Shown: positions 55,237 to 62,937 of the stretch, piece by piece
Numbering within the stretch: position 1 is the stretch's first letter
How the letters are laid out: each line of letters starts with the position of its first letter
NCBI GenBank assembly: GCA_016281055.1
Contig: JAEEHW010000034.1
Coordinates: forward strand, 1 to 64,000
Direction of reading: 5' to 3'
Source of the DNA: Prevotella sp.
GTDB lineage: Bacteria; Bacteroidota; Bacteroidia; Bacteroidales; Bacteroidaceae
Length of the DNA stretch: 64,000 nucleotides
Made by a program: the position numbers and the translations under genes
Notes under the pieces: model-generated
Told to the model about the DNA's origin: nothing
The model's input: only the letters and a program-made list of their open reading frames with translations
Database searches by the model: none

Positions 55237-55244
55237 CAAAGTTA
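55237..55244 (-). promoter_or_regulatory. Putative -7 box for ftsY operon
   Basis: TAACTTTG on the minus strand, 31 nt before the ftsY ATG. The -33 box is not clear. No other good promoter is seen before galM, so the nine genes may share this one in part. Confidence 0.5.
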
Positions 55245-55315
55245 ACAAAAAAACACGGAAAAACCATATAATTATGTATTATTTTATATTTAATTCAAAT
55301 TATTGCACACTTTTA

Positions 55316-55347
55316 TTTGTCAGTGTGCAAAAAAAAACTTAACTTTG
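55316..55347 (+). promoter_or_regulatory. Bacteroidetes promoter for acyl-CoA synthetase gene
   Basis: TTTG (55316-55319), 20-bp spacer, TAACTTTG (55340-55347). Confidence 0.75.
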
Positions 55348-55398
55348 CACAATATTAGAAAAAATGTGCACTAAAATATTTCATTAGCATACTAATAC

Positions 55399-57057
55399 AT
55401 GGAAAAAGTACCAAGTTTTAATGCTCAAATAGAAGATAGCATAAAAAAACACTGGGATTTAGATGCCCTGACAGATTACAAAGGGGCAACCCTCCAATAT
55501 CAGGATGTAGCAAGGAAAATAGAGAAACTGCATATCCTGTTTGAAAACAGTGGTGTTGTAAAAGGTGACCGCATAGCTTTATGTGGTCGAAACATGAGCA
55601 ACTGGGCTGTCGCATTCCTTGCTACTCTTACGTATGGCGCTGTAGCAGTACCTGTCCTGCATGAATTCACTGCAGAACAGATACACCATATTGTCAACCA
55701 CTCTGAGGCAAAGCTTCTGTTTGTAGGCGACGTCGTAGCCAAGCAGATAGACCCTGACAAAATGCCTGCGTTAGAGGGTATTATCAACATACCCGATTAT
55801 TCGTTGATGATTTCCCGTTCAGAGGCATTGACAAATGCGCGTGAGAATCTTAACCGTTTTTTCGGAGAAAGATATCCTAAATATTTCCGAAAAGAATTTA
55901 TCAATTACTACAAGGAAGAGAATCCGGAGGAACTTTGTATAATCAACTACACCTCCGGCACGACAGGCTTTTCAAAGGGCGTAATGATTCCATATAGGGC
56001 AATGTGGTCTAATCTTGATTTCGCTTCTGAAGTCCTTGATGGAGAATTGAATCCCGGTGACAATACCATTTCCATATTGCCCATGGCGCACATGTATGGC
56101 ATGGCATTCGAATTTATCAAGGAATTCATGACCGGCTGCCATATATACTATCTGACACGAATACCGTCACCAGCAGTAGTGGCACAGGCTTTCAAGGATG
56201 TAAAACCAATCATAATCATTGCCGTTCCTCTTGTAATAGAGAAAATCATTCGTAAAAAGGTATTCCCAAAGATTACTCCTTCTATCAAGGTATTGATGAA
56301 GACACCTGTCCTGGGAGTCAAAATCAAGGAGCGCATACGCAAACAGGTTCTTGATGCGTTTGGCGGAAGATTATATGAGGTCATCGTGGGAGGAGCCGCA
56401 CTTAACCAGGAAGTTGAGGCTTTCTTGAAAGACATAAAATTCCCTGTCACCGTCGGATATGGAGCCACAGAGTGCGCCCCAATCATAACGTATGCTGACT
56501 GGCATACACACAAAGCGGGCTCATGCGGCCGCCAGGTGGTTCACATGGAAGTAAAAATAGACAGCAAACACCCACAAAAGGAGCCAGGAGAGATATTGGC
56601 CCGTGGTCTGAATGTAATGCTGGGATATTACAAAAATGATGAGGCCACACAAAACACCATAGACAAAGACGGATGGTATCATACCGGTGATTTGGGCATA
56701 ATGGACAAAAAAGGAAATGTCTTCATTAAGGGACGTTCCAAAAATATGTTGCTTGGTCCAAGTGGACAAAACATATTCCCGGAGGAGATAGAAGACGCTC
56801 TAAACTCCCTCCCTATGGTAAACGAAAGCATCGTAGTGCAGCGTGACACAAAATTAGTTGCATTGGTATACCCAGATATGGATGCTTGCTCTGCCCAGAA
56901 CATGAGCAGCGACGACGTAGAGGATCTGATGAAAAAGAACCTTGAGCAACTCAATGCTACTCAACCTCCATATTGCAAGATCTCACATATTGAGATTCAC
57001 AACGAGGAGTTTGAGAAAACGCCAAAGAAGAGTATCAAGCGATACCTATACAAATAA
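55399..57057 (+). CDS. AMP-binding long-chain acyl-CoA synthetase
   Basis: A 552-residue member of the adenylate-forming superfamily that activates fatty acids as acyl-AMP and then acyl-CoA. The AMP-binding motif reads IINYTSGTTGFSKGVMIP (about 177-194), later motifs are VGYGATECAP (about 352), and GWYHTGDLG (about 423), with the C-terminal lysine near KTPKKSIKRYL. No membrane segment is seen. Substrate chain length is not readable. Monocistronic, with its own promoter and terminator. Confidence 0.92.
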   Translation: MEKVPSFNAQIEDSIKKHWDLDALTDYKGATLQYQDVARKIEKLHILFENSGVVKGDRIALCGRNMSNWAVAFLATLTYGAVAVPVLHEFTAEQIHHIVNHSEAKLLFVGDVVAKQIDPDKMPALEGIINIPDYSLMISRSEALTNARENLNRFFGERYPKYFRKEFINYYKEENPEELCIINYTSGTTGFSKGVMIPYRAMWSNLDFASEVLDGELNPGDNTISILPMAHMYGMAFEFIKEFMTGCHIYYLTRIPSPAVVAQAFKDVKPIIIIAVPLVIEKIIRKKVFPKITPSIKVLMKTPVLGVKIKERIRKQVLDAFGGRLYEVIVGGAALNQEVEAFLKDIKFPVTVGYGATECAPIITYADWHTHKAGSCGRQVVHMEVKIDSKHPQKEPGEILARGLNVMLGYYKNDEATQNTIDKDGWYHTGDLGIMDKKGNVFIKGRSKNMLLGPSGQNIFPEEIEDALNSLPMVNESIVVQRDTKLVALVYPDMDACSAQNMSSDDVEDLMKKNLEQLNATQPPYCKISHIEIHNEEFEKTPKKSIKRYLYK

Positions 57058-57083
57058 ACTAAAGGAAATACGATATTTCTAAT

Positions 57084-57143
57084 AATCCTTGCAATATAGT
57101 CACCAAACATTCGTTTTGGAAGAACATATCGCAAGGATTTTTA
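57084..57143 (+). terminator. Terminator after acyl-CoA synthetase gene
   Basis: AATCCTTGC (57084-57092) pairs with GCAAGGATT (57131-57139), with an inner CCAAA/TTTGG pair and a following T-run. Confidence 0.8.
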
Positions 57144-57173
57144 CATTTTGTCACAAAACAGAAAACTAATCTT

Positions 57174-57549
57174 ACACTTTGATTTCCCCTACCCTCATTT
57201 CCTTGTGATATTTGAAAATATTTTCCGTCTGGTTTCGTACAGCCGAAAATAGCGATTTTTGCAAATCGCTGACAATAAAGACTTTAATTTTTGAGGCTGT
57301 TTTTTCGCTTTGCAAAAGCTATCATATTACACTGTAAAAGCGCCCAAATTACACTGTAAAAGCATAGGTTTTACGAGGTAAAAGCTATCTAATTACAATG
57401 TAAAAGGTGCCTAATTACATTTCAATAGCCATTTACACCCCGAAACACGCATAAAAAAGTACCGTCAGAAGCTCTATTTTGAGTTTTCTGACGGCACTTT
57501 TTATTTTGACACTTTGTAAACAGAAATAACTGCAAACATATCAAAGTGT
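57174..57549. repeat. 376-bp dispersed non-coding element, copy 2
   Basis: Bounded by ACACTTTGA (57174-57182) and TCAAAGTGT (57541-57549), same length and orientation as copy 1. This copy has a perfect AGCGATTT-TTGC-AAATCGCT hairpin near 57250, three to four TTAC-N4-GTAAAAG palindromes, and TTTTGACACTTTG...CAAAGTGTCAAAA inverted arms of 13 bp at its right end (57514 to about 57553). The hairpin with CCGTCAGAA/TTCTGACGG keeps pairing although its bases differ from copy 1. Confidence 0.88.
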
Positions 57550-57585
57550 CAAAAACACCTAAACATATAATCCCCGTGAAGTTAT

Positions 57586-57679
57586 CTCCCACAGATTCGC
57601 GGATAAATAGCATTAATGACATTAATAAGAAAAGCCGAAGAGAAGGAATAATCCATTACAATCCTTTGTAATCTGTGAG
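57586..57679. repeat. Shared flank following element copy 2
   Basis: Matches 26901-27005 behind copy 1 (TTCGCGGATAAAT, then ATTAATGACATTAATAAG, then ATTACAATCCTTT). It lies only 36 bp behind the element here. Confidence 0.7.
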
Positions 57680-57959
57680 CCATAATGTGGTCATTAAGGT
57701 TAGAAGAAAACACGAAGATTCATTAATTACCCATTAATTATAAAAAAGACACTATCTTCTAAATAAAGAGAAGAGCATATTTCATTACATTTCCCAATAA
57801 AACATAAAATACGCCTATTAAAATCTCAGATATGTCGTTATGTCTGAGTTTTTTTGTAACTTAGTGCCCCAAATAGAGAATGTCAATGAATTATGAGCAG
57901 GATAGAACGAGAGAAACATACCGTACGAAAGTTTTTTAAAAAGTGATAAACATATTAAT

Positions 57960-58475
57960 ATGAGAAAAGCAAGTAGAGAGATGGATGCCGCCTTCGCATT
58001 GGAGGTGTTGGATAAGGCTCCATACGTAACAGTAAGCATGACGCGACCTGATGGAACTCCTTACGGATTGCCCCTGTCGCTGGCGCGTACAGACGAAAGA
58101 ACGTTTTATTTCCATTGTGCTTTGGAAGGCGACAAGCTTGACTGCATAACACACTGTCCGACCGTATTCCTGTCGGCGGTAACCAAGTGTGCACCTACTG
58201 TCGGGCCGAAAGATGGTAGTTTTACCTTGCAGTATAAGTCGGCAACGGCTGTTGGTAAAGCTGAGATAGTGACAGACAGAGAAGAGAAAATTGCCGCTTT
58301 GAGAGCCATCTGCCAGCGATTTCTCCCTCGTCACATGGACGCCTTCGATGATGCCATAGCCCGCAGTCTTGAACGTACTGCAGTGGTTAAGATAATCTTG
58401 ACTGAGCCTCCCGTCGGTAAGCGCAAGCAGTATGACAAGCAGGGAGAGGAAATGAAATATGGCAGAATGGAATAA
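57960..58475 (+). CDS. Pyridoxamine 5'-phosphate oxidase-like flavoprotein (Nim-like)
   Basis: A 171-residue FMN-binding split-barrel protein. The start MRKASREMD, the strand PYVTVSMTRPDGTPYGLPLS and FYFHCALEGDKLDCI (about 56-70) resemble the NimA/flavin-nucleotide-binding group, some of whose members reduce 5-nitroimidazole drugs. That activity cannot be inferred from sequence alone, and many chromosomal relatives have no known link to resistance. No signal peptide. It stands alone between two gene-poor stretches. Confidence 0.85.
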   Translation: MRKASREMDAAFALEVLDKAPYVTVSMTRPDGTPYGLPLSLARTDERTFYFHCALEGDKLDCITHCPTVFLSAVTKCAPTVGPKDGSFTLQYKSATAVGKAEIVTDREEKIAALRAICQRFLPRHMDAFDDAIARSLERTAVVKIILTEPPVGKRKQYDKQGEEMKYGRME

Positions 58476-58562
58476 GCTGGATATATAGTTGCCGCTGCCT
58501 CGTCATTTCACAAATAATATTATAATTATCGGCAAAAATACGCAGAAATGGTGAGATTTCAC

Positions 58563-58570
58563 TATATTTG
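58563..58570 (+). promoter_or_regulatory. Putative -7 box for a small transcription unit
   Basis: TATATTTG fits TAnnTTTG. No TTTG lies 19-20 bp upstream. It precedes a 16-codon frame and a strong terminator. Confidence 0.4.
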
Positions 58571-58602
58571 CACTTGCAATTAACAAATATTGGTTTTGAG
58601 AT

Positions 58603-58653
58603 ATGGCAAAAATGACTATTTCTGTAAAGGTCAGGAGAAAAGTAAAAGAATGA
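58603..58653 (+). CDS. Possible 16-residue small protein
   Basis: A short frame, MAKMTISVKVRRKVKE and stop, lies between a -7 box and a terminator. It is strongly basic. It might be a small protein or only chance inside a small RNA; there is no homologue that I recognise. Confidence 0.3.
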   Translation: MAKMTISVKVRRKVKE

Positions 58654-58657
58654 AAAG

Positions 58658-58697
58658 AAACAGCTCTCATTAAAACAATTTGAGAGCTGTTTTATGC
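58658..58697 (+). terminator. Terminator of the small transcription unit
   Basis: AAACAGCTCTCA (58658-58669) with its perfect complement (58681-58692), then TTTATG. It sits well away from the Nim-like gene (about 180 bp), so it probably ends a separate short RNA. Confidence 0.8.
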
Positions 58698-58744
58698 CCA
58701 AAAACAAAAAAATGATGACAAAATCAAAATTTTATTGTATTTTT

Positions 58745-58776
58745 CTTGGAATTTATCTTTTTTATTCTTAACTTTG
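58745..58776 (+). promoter_or_regulatory. Bacteroidetes promoter for the EF-hand/CXXC cluster
   Basis: CTTG (58745-58748, TTG core), 20-bp spacer, TAACTTTG (58769-58776). The leader to the ATG at 58882 is about 100 nt. I see no other promoter inside the four-gene cluster. Confidence 0.65.
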
Positions 58777-58881
58777 TGGCAGATACCATTACACATCTTT
58801 AAGTTAAAACACCTATTATTTAAAACCAATAGAAAAACGACATAACACCTTAATCTTTTAACCTTTAAATTGGAAAACATT

Positions 58882-59910
58882 ATGAGACACACTGTATTAT
58901 CTTTTATAACCATATTGTTTGGCCCAACATTCATAATGGCACAGAATGTTGAAGCACCAGGTTCTGATGTTATTATCTCTTTGAAGGAACCGAGCATGTT
59001 CTCTAATTGCTTCAAGGATTTAGACACAAATGGTGATGGTATAGTTGATGCAACAGAAGCGGCGGCAGCAACAATTCTTGTCTTGGATAAAGGTGGCCGG
59101 AGCAATATCATCGAAAACTATGATTTCCTTAAACATTTTCCAAACCTCAAAGCATTGTCTGTGGGCAATACCGCTGCGGAGTGCATAGACCTGCACTGTC
59201 TTGAAAAGTTAGAGAAGCTCAACCTCACCAATGCTCTGTTCCTTAATAAGATTATTCTTGCTGATGGTTGCGAGCCAGAGATAACATACCCCTCAGGCAA
59301 AGCATATATAGAGATGCAATACTATGTTAAGGACGATACCATCCGTGCACTCATGGAGGAGTATGATTATTGCGAGAAGATAGAGCAGGATGGCAGCGTA
59401 TGCTATATCGTTAGCAAGGAATATGGCGCATACGGTATCTGGCGCAATGGTAAGTTAGAAGTTCCGTGTAAATATGGTATTGAGGAACTGAAGAACCTAT
59501 ACTTTACTGTAGGACAGACAGAAGCCATCGTTAAGGACTATGTGGCATTTACAGATGAATCAGTCAAGGAGTTCTGTTTACGCATTAATAAAATAGACTC
59601 TGACAAGGATGGAGAAATATCCATTGATGAGGCCAAGGCCGTGACGCGACTCAGTTTTATGGTATTCAAGAGTTTCATACGTAATATCAAGTCGTATGAA
59701 GACCTACAGTATTTTCCCAACCTGGAATACTTTCATGCAGGCCTCACCTATGTTGAGACAGTTGACGTAAGCTGTTGCCCCAAACTGAAGGAACTGGATT
59801 TGTCAGACTGCCGTATGCTCAAGACTATTATACTTGCCAAGGGATGCAAGCCAGAAATCAAGTATCCCGTAGCCTACAAGGGCGAGAAGGCAAAGTTGGT
59901 ATATAAATAA
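58882..59910 (+). CDS. Secreted EF-hand protein with leucine-rich segments
   Basis: A 342-residue exported protein of unknown function. Signal peptide about 1-21 (ending FIMAQ). Two canonical calcium loops: DTNGDGIVDATE (48-59) and DSDKDGEISIDE (239-250). Each is followed by a short leucine-rich block, such as NYDFLKHFPNLKALSVGNT and LQYFPNLEYFHAGLTYVETV, and the ILADGCEPEI / ILAKGCKPEI phrase, so the protein is an internal duplication. A linking segment (about 150-225) with EYGAYGIWRNGKLEVPCKYG lies between them. First gene of a four-gene cluster; the ATG at 58882 is preferred over a TTG at 58870. Confidence 0.85.
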   Translation: MRHTVLSFITILFGPTFIMAQNVEAPGSDVIISLKEPSMFSNCFKDLDTNGDGIVDATEAAAATILVLDKGGRSNIIENYDFLKHFPNLKALSVGNTAAECIDLHCLEKLEKLNLTNALFLNKIILADGCEPEITYPSGKAYIEMQYYVKDDTIRALMEEYDYCEKIEQDGSVCYIVSKEYGAYGIWRNGKLEVPCKYGIEELKNLYFTVGQTEAIVKDYVAFTDESVKEFCLRINKIDSDKDGEISIDEAKAVTRLSFMVFKSFIRNIKSYEDLQYFPNLEYFHAGLTYVETVDVSCCPKLKELDLSDCRMLKTIILAKGCKPEIKYPVAYKGEKAKLVYK

Positions 59911-59939
59911 TGTTTATAATAAAACTAAAACTTGAAACT

Positions 59940-60257
59940 ATGAAAGCGAAGATTATTAAAAGATTGTTGATTGTTGCGATAGCAATGACAGCAATGAGTT
60001 TCACCGTAACAGGTGAGCGTACATGCGACGGTTGTGGCGGCAGTGGCAGCAAGACATGTTCGAGTTGTAATGGCAAGCCATATTACAAATGTGCGAAATG
60101 CGGTGGTTCAGGCCAAGTGACATTCCAAAACAAAACCTACACTTGTGGAATTTGTGAGGGAACTGGATATAACGCCTGCCGTACATGTAGTGGAAAAGGC
60201 AGCGTACTCTGCACACGTTGCTTTGGTCGTGGTACCATCCATACTAATGACGAATAA
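59940..60257 (+). CDS. Secreted DnaJ-type cysteine-rich (CXXCXGXG) protein
   Basis: A 105-residue protein: signal peptide (about 1-25) and then six CXXC motifs in CXXCXGXG-like form (CDGCGGSG, CSSCNGKP, CAKCGGSG, CGICEGTG, CRTCSGKG, CTRCFGRG). Pairs of these bind zinc in the central domain of DnaJ, here enough for three sites. There is no J-domain and no chaperone body, and export is unusual for such a domain. The longer frame from 59910 adds only ten residues before the better signal start. Function unknown. Confidence 0.85.
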   Translation: MKAKIIKRLLIVAIAMTAMSFTVTGERTCDGCGGSGSKTCSSCNGKPYYKCAKCGGSGQVTFQNKTYTCGICEGTGYNACRTCSGKGSVLCTRCFGRGTIHTNDE

Positions 60258-60280
60258 AAACAACTAAAAAACTAATGCTT

Positions 60281-60748
60281 ATGAAAAAATTGATTTTATC
60301 ATTAATCTTTGCTTTGACAGCTGGTGTAGCAGCGCATGCACAGAGCAATAATAAAGGCGAACAGCAGGCAAAGTGCCAGGAAAGCAAAGAAAATGTTACG
60401 GTTGTAAAGATTGAAGACAACAACATCTTCTCGCAGTGCTTCAAGGACATCGACACCAACGGTGACGGTATCGTGGACTGCTGTGAGGCAAAGGAAGCAA
60501 CGTTCCTGTCCCTCGAAAGAGGTGGTCGCAGCAATGTCATCGACAATTATGATTTCCTGAAATATTTTCCAAACCTCACGGCATTTGGCGTAGGCAACAC
60601 TCCGTTGGAAGAAATTGACCTGCACAACCTGAAGAAACTGGAGAAACTTCATGTCGGCAATGCCGCATGGTTCAAGAAAGTAATCCTCGCAGAGGGTTGC
60701 AAGGTTGAGATTACCGGCAAGGACGATGTGAAAGTGGAGTATCGGTAG
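60281..60748 (+). CDS. Secreted single EF-hand protein
   Basis: A 155-residue exported protein (signal about 1-21, ending AHAQ; Met at 60275 is an alternative start). The calcium loop DTNGDGIVDCCE lies at 58-69, followed by GGRSNVIDNYDFLKYFPNLT and IDLHNLKKLEKLHVGNAAW. It is a clear short paralogue of the first half of the protein at 58882-59910. Two adjacent cysteines sit inside the loop (DCCE). Function unknown. Confidence 0.84.
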   Translation: MKKLILSLIFALTAGVAAHAQSNNKGEQQAKCQESKENVTVVKIEDNNIFSQCFKDIDTNGDGIVDCCEAKEATFLSLERGGRSNVIDNYDFLKYFPNLTAFGVGNTPLEEIDLHNLKKLEKLHVGNAAWFKKVILAEGCKVEITGKDDVKVEYR

Positions 60749-60769
60749 AGAACGTCAAAGATAATTACT

Positions 60770-60835
60770 ATGAGTATGAAAAAGCTATTGTTTATTATTA
60801 TCATGGACTTTGTTTATAATTCTTTGTTAATATGA
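60770..60835 (+). CDS. Possible 21-residue leader peptide overlapping next gene
   Basis: The frame MSMKKLLFIIIMDFVYNSLLI and stop has a hydrophobic, signal-like start and its TGA overlaps the next ATG (ATGA at 60832-60835). It could be a translational coupler or the broken beginning of a former gene; coding status is uncertain. Confidence 0.35.
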   Translation: MSMKKLLFIIIMDFVYNSLLI

Positions 60836-61437
60836 AAAGGTATCTTATTATTTGTATAGCGGTGGCGATAGCGTCGCTGTACGCAAAAGCACAGACGCAG
60901 TGTAATAACTGTCAAGGTTCTGGATTGGAGGAGCGCACCTGTGCATTCTGTAAAGGTGAAGGTACACGCGAGTGCGATTTCTGCTTAGGCAAGAAAGAAG
61001 TGCGTTGCAATATGTGTCAAGGGGCAAAAGTAATTGTATGTTCACATTGTCGTGGCAAAGGCGGCACACAAGTCAAAGACCAGTGGCGCGAATGTCAGTG
61101 GTGTGATGGCAAGGGCACCCCTGAATGTGAAACATGTAAGGGCACAGGCACGAAAGTGTGCTGGAAATGCGAAGGTGAAGGCAAATACGTTTGTAACCAG
61201 TGTAATGGTGAAAAAGTGAACAAGTGGCAATGTCATGTATGTGGAGGCACAGGTCAGATTAAGGAACAGTCGAGCACCGTTAAGTCTTCATTCAAGGACA
61301 ACAGCGGCTACTCTGGTACCGTACAGGTAAAAATTGACCCCAATGACAGCGAGGAAGAGAAAATGCGCAAGTTGACGAAAGCTCGCCTTGCACATCGAAA
61401 GAAACAGATGGAGGCACGAGGAATAACAGTTAAATAA
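60832..61437 (+). CDS. Secreted protein with ten CXXC zinc-knuckle motifs
   Basis: A 201-residue protein with a signal peptide (about 1-20, ending AKAQ) and ten CXXC motifs between about 24 and 140, many as CXXCXGXG (for example CNNCQGSG, CETCKGTG, CHVCGGTG), enough for five zinc sites. A tail (about 145-201) has a small domain with GYSGTVQVKIDPNDSEEE and a basic end. It is a longer relative of the protein at 59940-60257. Last gene of the cluster. Function unknown. Confidence 0.85.
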   Translation: MKRYLIICIAVAIASLYAKAQTQCNNCQGSGLEERTCAFCKGEGTRECDFCLGKKEVRCNMCQGAKVIVCSHCRGKGGTQVKDQWRECQWCDGKGTPECETCKGTGTKVCWKCEGEGKYVCNQCNGEKVNKWQCHVCGGTGQIKEQSSTVKSSFKDNSGYSGTVQVKIDPNDSEEEKMRKLTKARLAHRKKQMEARGITVK

Positions 61438-61585
61438 CTGGTGGTTATCAATTTAATATACTTTACCTTTAAGAAGAACTCATAAAAACATAAAAAGACA
61501 TCGCATTACCTTTAGCATAAGTTAAAAATAATTAAGAATTCAGCTTTTATACGCACGTACAGATATATATGTCAGAAAAAAATAG

Positions 61586-61593
61586 TACCTTTG
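61586..61593 (+). promoter_or_regulatory. Putative -7 box for rpsP
   Basis: TACCTTTG fits TAnnTTTG. The -33 region is not a clean TTTG. Leader about 65 nt. Confidence 0.5.
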
Positions 61594-61662
61594 CAGTCGC
61601 TTTCACGAGTTGAAAGAATATTCACATCTATTTAAAAACAATTTTAACAACAAAACAAACAA

Positions 61663-62202
61663 ATGGCAACAAGAATCCGTTTGCAGCGTGGTGGTCGTAA
61701 AAGCTATGCCTTTTACAGCATCGTAATCGCTGACGTAAGAGCTCCACGTGATGGTAAGTTTACAGAGAAGATTGGTACTTACAACCCAAATACCAATCCT
61801 GCAACAGTAGATCTGAATTTCGAGCGTGCTCTTTACTGGCTCGAGGTTGGTGCACAGCCAACAGACACAGTACGTAACATCCTGTCAAACGAGGGCGTTC
61901 TTCTTATGAAGCACCTCAAGGGCGGTGTTAAAAAGGGTGCTTTCGATGAAGCAACAGCACAGGCTAAGTTCGACGCTTGGAAGCAGCAGAAGCAGAATGG
62001 CTTTGAGGCATTGAAGGCTGACCAGGCAAAGGCAAAGAAAGCAGCTAAGGAGGCTCTCCTTTCTGCTGAGAAGAAAGCCAACGAAGCTAAGGCTAAGGCT
62101 ATTGCTGACAAGAAGGCTGCTGCTGAGGCTGCTAAGGCTGAGGCTGAAGCAGAAAATGCTGCAGCTACCGAGGAGCAGACAGAAGCTCCTGCTGAAGCGT
62201 AA
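61663..62202 (+). CDS. rpsP: 30S ribosomal protein S16 with long C-terminal extension
   Basis: The first 85 residues ([20 protein letters not shown]...) are standard bS16, needed for 30S assembly. The rest, to residue 179, is an Ala/Lys/Glu-rich helical tail ([20 protein letters not shown]) which other phyla lack but which is common in Bacteroidetes; its role is unknown. No rimM or trmD gene follows. A long imperfect hairpin follows the gene. Confidence 0.96.
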   Translation: MATRIRLQRGGRKSYAFYSIVIADVRAPRDGKFTEKIGTYNPNTNPATVDLNFERALYWLEVGAQPTDTVRNILSNEGVLLMKHLKGGVKKGAFDEATAQAKFDAWKQQKQNGFEALKADQAKAKKAAKEALLSAEKKANEAKAKAIADKKAAAEAAKAEAEAENAAATEEQTEAPAEA

Positions 62203-62209
62203 GGCAATC

Positions 62210-62305
62210 TAAGAGGTAAGAAAATAAAAAGGTAAAACGGAAACCCCTTTGTTAATATTTAGCATGGAGTTTTCATTTACCTTTTTATCTTTTTATCTCT
62301 TTATT
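62210..62305 (+). terminator. Long imperfect terminator hairpin after rpsP
   Basis: The left arm AAGAGGTAAGAAAATAAAAA plus GGTAAA pairs with the right arm TTTACC plus TTTTTATCTTTTTATCTCTT with a few mismatches. T-rich sequence follows. Confidence 0.65.
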
Positions 62306-62354
62306 TGTTTTATTATCATTATTACATTAAAAATTCACAAGTCTATATTTCTGT

Positions 62355-62933
62355 ATGCGCATTCCCCTGAAAATACAAGGAGTCACAGATGTAAATCATG
62401 ATGCTTCTTTCTCGTTGCTGATAGTAACTGACGAAAAAGAAGAAAGGCAAATAGCAATCATGGTTGATGCAAGCATGCGCCATGAATTTGCACTTCGTAG
62501 AGGAAAATACATAGGTGACGAGAAAAGCCGCAGGATTTCCACAGAAATGTTAGAACGCACACTTCCAGAAACCCTCAGCGCCGTTATAAAGTACATGACC
62601 GATTTGGAACTGGCGGTTATTATTGTCAGCATCTATGATGGTCAATATCGTGCCATATTGGAAGATGAGAAAACTGGAACAGCCTTTCCTATAAGGGTAA
62701 GCGATGGTATATTGCTGGCTTATGCCGACCAACATATACCTTTATATGTTGAAGATTCTTTGTGGCAACACCAAAGCACAAAATATATGGGAGAGGAAGC
62801 CACAGGCGTTTCATTGCCTCTAAACACCCTTACTATTGGCATGCTTAAGTCTGCCATGCAAAAGTGTATTGACGAAGAGAAATATGAACTTGCAGAACAG
62901 TTCAAGAAAGAGATAGAAAGGAGAAACAGATAA
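62355..62933 (+). CDS. Bifunctional nuclease family protein (DUF151) with UVR motif
   Basis: A 192-residue protein: an N-terminal bifunctional-nuclease (BFN/DUF151) domain (about 1-130) and a C-terminal UVR motif (KCIDEEKYELAEQFKKEIERR) like that in UvrB/UvrC. Known plant relatives show RNase/DNase activity; the bacterial role is not settled. No signal peptide. It lies 4 nt before rsmE, so they are probably co-transcribed. Confidence 0.88.
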   Translation: MRIPLKIQGVTDVNHDASFSLLIVTDEKEERQIAIMVDASMRHEFALRRGKYIGDEKSRRISTEMLERTLPETLSAVIKYMTDLELAVIIVSIYDGQYRAILEDEKTGTAFPIRVSDGILLAYADQHIPLYVEDSLWQHQSTKYMGEEATGVSLPLNTLTIGMLKSAMQKCIDEEKYELAEQFKKEIERRNR

Positions 62934-62937
62934 AACG

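Larger units (their letters stand above)
57144..57959. other. Gene-free region carrying element copy 2
   Basis: About 800 bp without a gene. It contains the second 376-bp element, a flank shared with copy 1, and a small terminator-like hairpin at 57825-57855 (CTCAGA/TCTGAG plus T-run). The sequence TAACTTAG (57857-57864) is one base off a -7 box and could serve the Nim-like gene, with a leader of about 95 nt. Confidence 0.55.
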
